Below are positions 58,375 to 64,000 of a DNA stretch of 64,000 bases, piece after piece. Position 1 is the first letter of the stretch. Every line of letters begins with the position of its first letter. The notes beneath the pieces were generated by a model that ran no database searches, had not been told where the DNA came from, and was given only the letters and a program-made list of their open reading frames with translations. The stretch comes from Diadema setosum (taxonomy: Eukaryota; Echinodermata; Echinoidea; Diadematoida; Diadematidae), in NCBI GenBank assembly GCA_033980235.1, contig CM067070.1, forward strand, positions 3,196,978-3,260,977, given 5' to 3'. The translations under genes and the position numbers were made by a program.

Positions 58375-58665
58375 GAAGTTTTGAAAATGAAGTTAACAAA
58401 GAAATAGGGCGATAATTTATCACAGATTCTTTTTGTCCTTTTTTAAAAATTGGTACAACTTTAGGTATTTTCAATTTTGTGGAACTATGCCAGTAGATAA
58501 CGATAAATTAAAAATGTGTGTTAATGGTGTAACTACTTCATTAATGATGTTTTTAAGGAGGAAATTGGTGATCCCGTCACATCCAGAGCTTTTCTTATTC
58601 AAATTTTGCACGATATCTTTGATTTCTTCTTCAATGACTGGTTCGAAAAAAAGAGACTGCTGATT

Positions 58666-59157
58666 CTAGTCTTTTAAAAAGTAATAAAAATCAGTGTTTG
58701 AGTGTGGAATACTGCTGGCAAGATTAGGTCCTATGCTTACAAAGTATTCATTGAATACTTCTGCCACATCAGCTTGATCTTCAATATACTTACCATTATA
58801 GATAATATGCCTAGGGGGTTCAATGTTCTTTTTAGTGTTCAGCGCTTCATTTATCACCTTCCACGTACTCTTGATGTCATGTTTATGCTTGATAAATTGC
58901 TTTGAAAAATGCATTCTTTTGGCTAAACGTATGGATGATGTAAGAACGTTGCGATAATGCACATACCGAGACCGAGTTCGTCTGTTAGGATCACTTCTGT
59001 ATTTATAGAAAAGGGTATTTTTACGGTTAATAGACCTAAGGAGAGATTTTGTAATCCAAGGTTTTTGGGGAACTTGTTTTACGGTTTGAACGAGTAAATG
59101 GCTTAACGGGTATACTGGAATCATATGCACACGACAGTATTTGTGAAAAGTGTTCAA
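58666..59157 (-). pseudogene. LINE linker between endonuclease and reverse transcriptase
   Basis: A 163-codon open frame with PWITKSLLRSINRKNTLFYK, YVHYRNVLTSSIRLAKRM, STWKVINEALN and VFNEYFVSIGPNLA. This is the usual connector sequence of Jockey/CR1-like ORF2 proteins. It is separated from the endonuclease frame by about 40 bp containing a stop. Confidence 0.75.
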
Positions 59158-59194
59158 AAGCTAAATTTGCATCGCTTTGGTTATTAACAATTGA

Positions 59195-60233
59195 TCAATC
59201 AACGGATCTTAGTCTCTCCCTAAGTCTACTAAGATTAGTTTCTGACATTTCTCGAAAACCAGAACTGGGCGAATGAAAAGAAACATTACTTATGTTAAAA
59301 TTGGGCATAACAGCGAAAATCGGAAAATGATCGGATACATCAGACACTATTATACCAAACGTGATATTAGAAAGGGGACTATTAACAAAAATATTGTCAA
59401 TTAGAGTTGCTGTGACATCAGAAATTCGAGTGGGCTTCTTTATAAGAGGTGAAAAAGACTCGGATAGCATCACATTGAGGAAATCTTGGCATGTGGAGTT
59501 GGTATGACAATCTAAAAGGTTGAAATTAAAGTCACCCATGATAAAACAATTTTTGTTCACAAAATATGTATCAGCTAGAAGTACGGATAATGATTCAGTA
59601 AATTCAGTGGGGTTTGTATTTGGAGGTCTGTATATTTCACCTACAACAATACTTTTTCTATTCGGAACCCTAATTTCAATAAAAATACTCTCAATAACTT
59701 CAGTCATTAAACTAAATTCGTCTAAGAGTTGATAATTCAAAATTTGAGTGACGTAAAGCCCAAATTGCAACTCCACCGCCTTTTTTACCTGCCCTGTTGT
59801 TAGTCAAAAGTGTGAAGCCATCAATGGTAAATAGCGAAGAAGGTGATGTTTCCTTTAACCAGGTTTCACTGATTCCGATAACCTGACTATCAAATTTAAC
59901 TTGATTCACGAACATATTGAATTGATCAAAGTTTTTGTTTATGCTCCTTATGTTAAAGTGTGAAATAAAAAAATGGTTTGGATTTGACTGAGATAATGGA
60001 ATTATATCGTCTTCGAGGTGGTATTCTGTGGGTGGCATTTGAGGACTGGTGTCGTTTACATCAACGCCAAGTATCAGTTCGTGAGTTTGTGAGTTCAAAA
60101 AACTAATGATATCAGGGTTATCACCTTCTTCGCTATTTGTGGCATATACAGGTACATCCTCTTTGTCTGGTGCGTGAGCAGACATAACAACAATTTCATT
60201 ATTTATATCATTCACACTATTTGACTTAGCCAT
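59195..60233 (-). pseudogene. LINE APE-type endonuclease (frameshifted)
   Basis: Two overlapping frames. 60233-59712 starts MAKSNSVNDINNE and has FISHFNIRSINKNFDQF, VIGISETWLKE and GGGVAIW. 59776-59195 continues with FIEIRVPNRKSIVVGEIYRP, CFIMGDFNFNLLD, TLIDNIFVNS and SDHFPIFAV. The residues expected for an AP-endonuclease fold are present (N of HFNIRS, E of SETW, D.N of GDFN, SDH). The frameshift lies near 59755-59770. Confidence 0.8.
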
Positions 60234-60957
60234 TGTGAAAAAGTATCATAACAGTGGGCATTACATAAACTTGTTGACACAAAATTCTGCTTTTGAACTT
60301 GTTTGCTGCTTGCTGTCTAGAGAGAAGAAGACATTCACCTGGTTGAGTTATGTGAGATGCTTGAATACCTACTAAAGGAATGTCTGTACACAAAACATGA
60401 TCAAGCATTATGCGTAGACCAAACTTGACGTTCGAGTACAATTTTTGTCTTGAGGTAGAAATTTCACGGAATGATTTACAAACAAAAATACCTGTGTTTG
60501 TGGGTACAAGCAGCAAGAGAACTGTATCAAAAGCAGGCAGAGACATTGGAATGACTAATTTTCCCTTTGAAAAAATGTGACACATTTGAGTAGCTACGTA
60601 CGTACAGACACTGACAGCAAAAATGTCGGTTGAACGGTTACGACCAGAAAATAAGAAACACTTGACACATGTTAACAGCTTGTGTTCACTGGGTGAGGAA
60701 TAATGACAGGGGGTTTGAATTTGGCTACTAGAATATCTGCATACCAGAAAGAGAAGGATCAAGTTCACGTGGTCACAAATAAGAATTGTGTTTATACACT
60801 TAATGCTATTATTATAAGCATTTAAAAGTACACGCTTGGCACATTTATGAAAGAAATAAAACAAAAATCTTTGTGGAGCTTGCATTTGGCATTTCAACAA
60901 AATTACACCGTCCATAAAAAAACAGAAGGAAAAAATGACGTCGAACATAATGTGCAT
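60226..60957 (-). other. Unassigned 243-codon open frame upstream of the LINE endonuclease
   Basis: The longest uninterrupted frame in the window apart from the LINE. It ends 7 bases inside the LINE endonuclease start. It has 15 cysteines and several hydrophobic stretches; no domain or zinc-knuckle pattern was recognised. It could be an ORF1-like part of the LINE, or a chance frame in its 5' untranslated region. Confidence 0.3.
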
Positions 60958-63900
60958 AGATCAAAACTTACTATATCAAACAAGGTAAACGCAACTGTCT
61001 CAACCTTTGAGAACAGAAGCAGGAATACCATTAACACGAGAACGGAATTACAGATTTCTTTAAACGATTCCAATAGAGACAATTTGTGGCCACCACTCCT
61101 CCCTAAACATGTGAACAGAATGACGAGCAGAGATGACATTTTCTTTTTTCCTTCGGTCAACCCTTTTCTATTGTAAACAAGGAAAAAGAAGTATCAGTAT
61201 CAAACCAAAAAGAAAAATATCATGAAACTGGGTGGACCCACTTGTCTTCATCAAAAGAAGTCAATTTAGGCCTGTGGGAGGGGAAAGGGGCAAATACTGT
61301 ATAAGGGTCAAGAGGATCAGGATGGGAAGTTGTCATAAAAAGAAAAATGCTGAAAGCAATCAGTCATCAGATGACAATTACACTGACAAGTATTTCTCTG
61401 TCTTAATTTGTTATCGTCAATGACTGTTTCCTAGCACTAGAAGAAAAAAATTGAGTTATGAAGTACACACAATAGTGTACTGTTAAATTTCCTTAATTCA
61501 GGACTGAAATATCTTCATGCTCTTACAAAGCTGCAAACAGGAATACCCCGCATTATCCATGATATGAAACCAGTACGCCTCCTTTTCACAACTATGCATT
61601 TCCTCAGTTCATTGTTGGTTGCAAATATATTCTTTGATGAAGACTGCCCAAGAGCATCTCCAACAAGTTTCAATCACCCTGCACAAACTGCAATACATGT
61701 GTATGTTTTTAATCTGTATTATGATATAGACCCAAAAAATATAACTCTGCTTGCATTTGAATGAACTTTGAACAGCCAAGGACCAGACAATGGTAGAACT
61801 TCATCCAGCTGTAGAGAGACAGGCTGCAGCTGAGTCTCATCCAGGTGTATGACCCGCCTGCAGCTGAACTTCACCCAGCCAAGAATCAGACTGATACACT
61901 CCATCCAATTCAGAGGTAAGGGCAGGAGAGCAAGGTGTTCATCAAATGGCCTAGTGACTTTGGGATGGACGTCCTGCTGTCTTTATTTGGTATGTTCAGT
62001 AATTATTTCATAGCTCCTAAAACAAACATGTTCTGTGATATGCTGTGATTGATTGTGATTACAACCCCCATTTCTTATATCGAAACAACTTCCTGCTATT
62101 ACAATGTTGAAGAATAAAACAATATTCTGCAGAGTTAATCATTTCAAACTGTAAAAAACCCCTTATTACAGCTTGTCACTTGATAATAGTGTATTCAATC
62201 TTTCAACATCAGTTGTAGGGCTTTTTAGTTTGATGTTATTGCTAGTTATAGTGAAAGCTCGAAATACACCCATCTCTAACATACTTTCTAATCATACCAT
62301 GTCAGACATTTTGTGTTTTGTTTGTATAATCTCAGCTGTTCTTGTATTTGAATAAACTCCAAACAGTCAAGGACCAGAAAACAGGTGAACTTCATCCATT
62401 TCAGAGTGAAGGACTATGGTCAAGGTGCAAATGGAAAAGTCCTAGACATGGATATTCCACTGTCTTCATTTGGTATGTTCAATCATTTTTTTAGCTCTTA
62501 AAACAAGCAATGGACTGCAAACTGTATATTGACATCCATCTATAAAAAGAACACAGGCATGCTTTTCTCATATAATTAAACCTGAAAGTATTAAGACTTT
62601 CCCTTAATAAATAACTTTAATAAAGATTGAAATCAATCAATTTCTGGTGATGGCTTATGAGATGCAGGGAATTCATTCTGTCATATTTTAGCTATTATTG
62701 TAGACTAGGTGACAGGCCATCTCACCTCTTATGTGGACTGTTCTATAAAGAAGTAATGAAGAAACTAATGCGTTTATAGACCCCACTTGGATGTTGTTGT
62801 TATGCTGAAGTCTGTGTAGTTCGTAATTGTGGCTTCAGTATTGCTATCAATAAATGAAATTGATAAATGCATTGGCATAGCAATGCAGCTGATTTGTTGA
62901 ATCATATTTTATTTTTATCTCGGAACCTCCAATTCACACGACGTAAGTTACAATGATATACAACAAAAACAACAAAAAAAAAAAGAATCGATTTAGTGTT
63001 TACTGACATGAACGTAAACTTCTGTCAAAGGAGTGTCTTTATTTGTAATCACAGTCCCAGATTGCATGTGGGTCATACCTTTAGAGAAAGAATTTTTGTT
63101 ATCAGAATGAAACTGCGAGACGAAGTCTCGTGTATGAAAATCTAATTTTTTTTTTGCTTGATTTATATTTAACTGTTGTTTACATATCACCGAGCACTGA
63201 AAAGCAGCTCTGCATATCTGTGCTAGTTGTGTGTGTATTCATTTAATCGACACCCTACCTACTTTTACCATTCTGTATGAGGCACAGTGGATGTTATTTG
63301 AGTGTCATAAAATTTCAGGATGTAACCAATGTTAATTGCATTTCTGTATTTTTTTTTTGTTTCCCTTTTTTCTGTCGTATTCTTTCTTCCTTTCTCTCCT
63401 TTTAAACATAGATTCTCAAGGCATGGACCTTTGCTGAGGGTGATGCAGACAAGTTGAGTGCAAGATATGATGGTTTTGGCTGCTATGATTTATCTATTTA
63501 TTTTTTTTTTTTTGCTTGCACTGTGATGACAGTCGTGAATGCAGATTTCATGGTGATTTTTTAATAGATCATTATGACAAAATCTTCTAATACAACAACA
63601 ATTTCTGAAATACTATGTCTTTAAAGTACATGTAAGTTCAAATTCAAATAAGTTCAATATTAAGTCTTTTAGGCTATTATGTGAAAAAATAAGAAAAAGT
63701 CTATTGATGTGTGGTATAGTTCAAACACATGATAAGAATGTCAAATTCCATGTGTCTGCTACAAATAACATGTATAATGTGAAATTTATAAAACATGTTG
63801 TCTGTTTATTTTTTGACTGATTCTTTAACTTGTGTTCACATTAATATCAGCTTTATCTGATAATCCCTTATACTGTTGCTATGGAGCTTTCCATTATACT

Positions 63901-64000
63901 TTTGTCTCTTTCATGCTACTGGTAATTCTAATCCCTTAAGTAGACCCAATACTTCAGAGCCCATTTCTCAGTATACTTTTCCGGAGTGTGTACTTCTTTC
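60958..64000. other. Right end: diverged tandem units, no recognised gene
   Basis: 61650-62030 and 62268-62515 are diverged copies of one unit: TTTGAATGAAC/TTTGAATAAAC, CCAAGGACCAGA/TCAAGGACCAGA, GAACTTCATCC, then CTGTCTTTATTTGGTATGTT/CTGTCTTCATTTGGTATGTT. Open stretches of up to 100 codons have no domain. A strong pyrimidine tract and acceptor (TTAAACATAG at about 63402-63411) and AATAAA signals near 62622 and 62850 are present, so an unrecognised or non-coding transcript is possible. 63826-64000 is a diverged piece of family A. Confidence 0.35.
63826..64000. repeat. Family A element, partial and diverged, cut by window end
   Basis: TGTTCACATTAATATCAGCT, CTGATAATCCCTTATACTGT and the AATACTTCAGAGCCCA block follow the order seen in the 3' half of family A copies. 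The rest is outside the window. Confidence 0.6.

Larger units (their letters stand above)
56401..60240 (-). mobile_element. Nearly full-length LINE (Jockey/CR1-like), - strand
   Basis: The order on the - strand is: N-terminal part and APE-type endonuclease (60233-59195), linker (59157-58666), reverse transcriptase (about 58510-57100), 3' untranslated part, and a short-repeat tail (TTCAATTTCAATTC at 56401). This is the most complete retrotransposon in the window. It has at least two frameshifts and one nonsense codon, so this copy is probably inactive. The 5' boundary may extend to about 61170. Confidence 0.85.

Noticed and set aside
60226..61160. Search for a 2A-like NPGP sequence in the LINE N-terminal region
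   Set aside because: Some sea urchin LINEs carry 2A-like peptides. None was seen in the readable frames here.
1..64000. CRISPR arrays, tRNA or rRNA genes, prokaryotic operons
   Set aside because: The direct repeats present are microsatellites or transposon copies. No cloverleaf or rRNA sequence was recognised by eye; a dedicated tRNA scan would be needed to exclude tRNA-derived SINEs.

Overview
The window looks like AT-rich nuclear DNA of an echinoderm, most likely a sea urchin. This is an inference from intron-rich genes, deuterostome-style mosaic receptor exons, many microsatellites, and several high-copy inverted-repeat families that I associate with sea urchin genomes. No rRNA, tRNA, CRISPR array or bacterial operon was seen.

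The only convincing host genes are two + strand paralogues of a mosaic receptor. Gene 1 (5825-29026) can be assembled completely: 13 coding exons, 2088 nt, 695 residues. Every exon join keeps the reading frame; eleven introns are phase 1 and the last is phase 2. The predicted protein is a signal peptide, two CCP/sushi domains, two C-type lectin domains (each split over two exons), two more CCP domains, a Ser/Thr-rich stalk (two small exons), one transmembrane helix and an 83-residue cytoplasmic tail with four tyrosines, one in an ITIM-like context. The modules resemble those of selectins, but the order differs. Gene 2 (42483-52048, open at its 3' side) repeats the first part: signal peptide, a six-cysteine CCP, a CCP and the first half of a C-type lectin domain. 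I find no second lectin half in the last 12 kb. Gene 2 is therefore either truncated or continues past the window over a very large intron.

Almost everything else is mobile DNA. There are Jockey/CR1-like non-LTR retrotransposons (the best copy at 56401-60240 on the - strand, a broken one at 46510-49850 on the - strand, and 3' fragments at 6480-7536, 8541-9095, 10238-10800 and 14391-15260). There is a degenerate Penelope-like reverse transcriptase at 34912-36010. Several non-autonomous inverted-repeat families recur; I call them A (about 690 bp), B (about 575 bp), C (about 251 bp), E (about 490 bp) and G. There are also a 1.9-kb and a 2.2-kb inverted-repeat element, a piggyBac-like TTAA-flanked element nested inside a LINE, and four long hairpins.

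Layout: 1-5785 repeats upstream of gene 1; 5786-29026 gene 1 with repeat-filled introns; 29027-42470 intergenic repeats, the Penelope fragment and microsatellites; 42483-52048 gene 2 exons, with a LINE in its second intron; 52049-64000 hairpin, LINE and unassigned DNA containing a diverged repeated unit.
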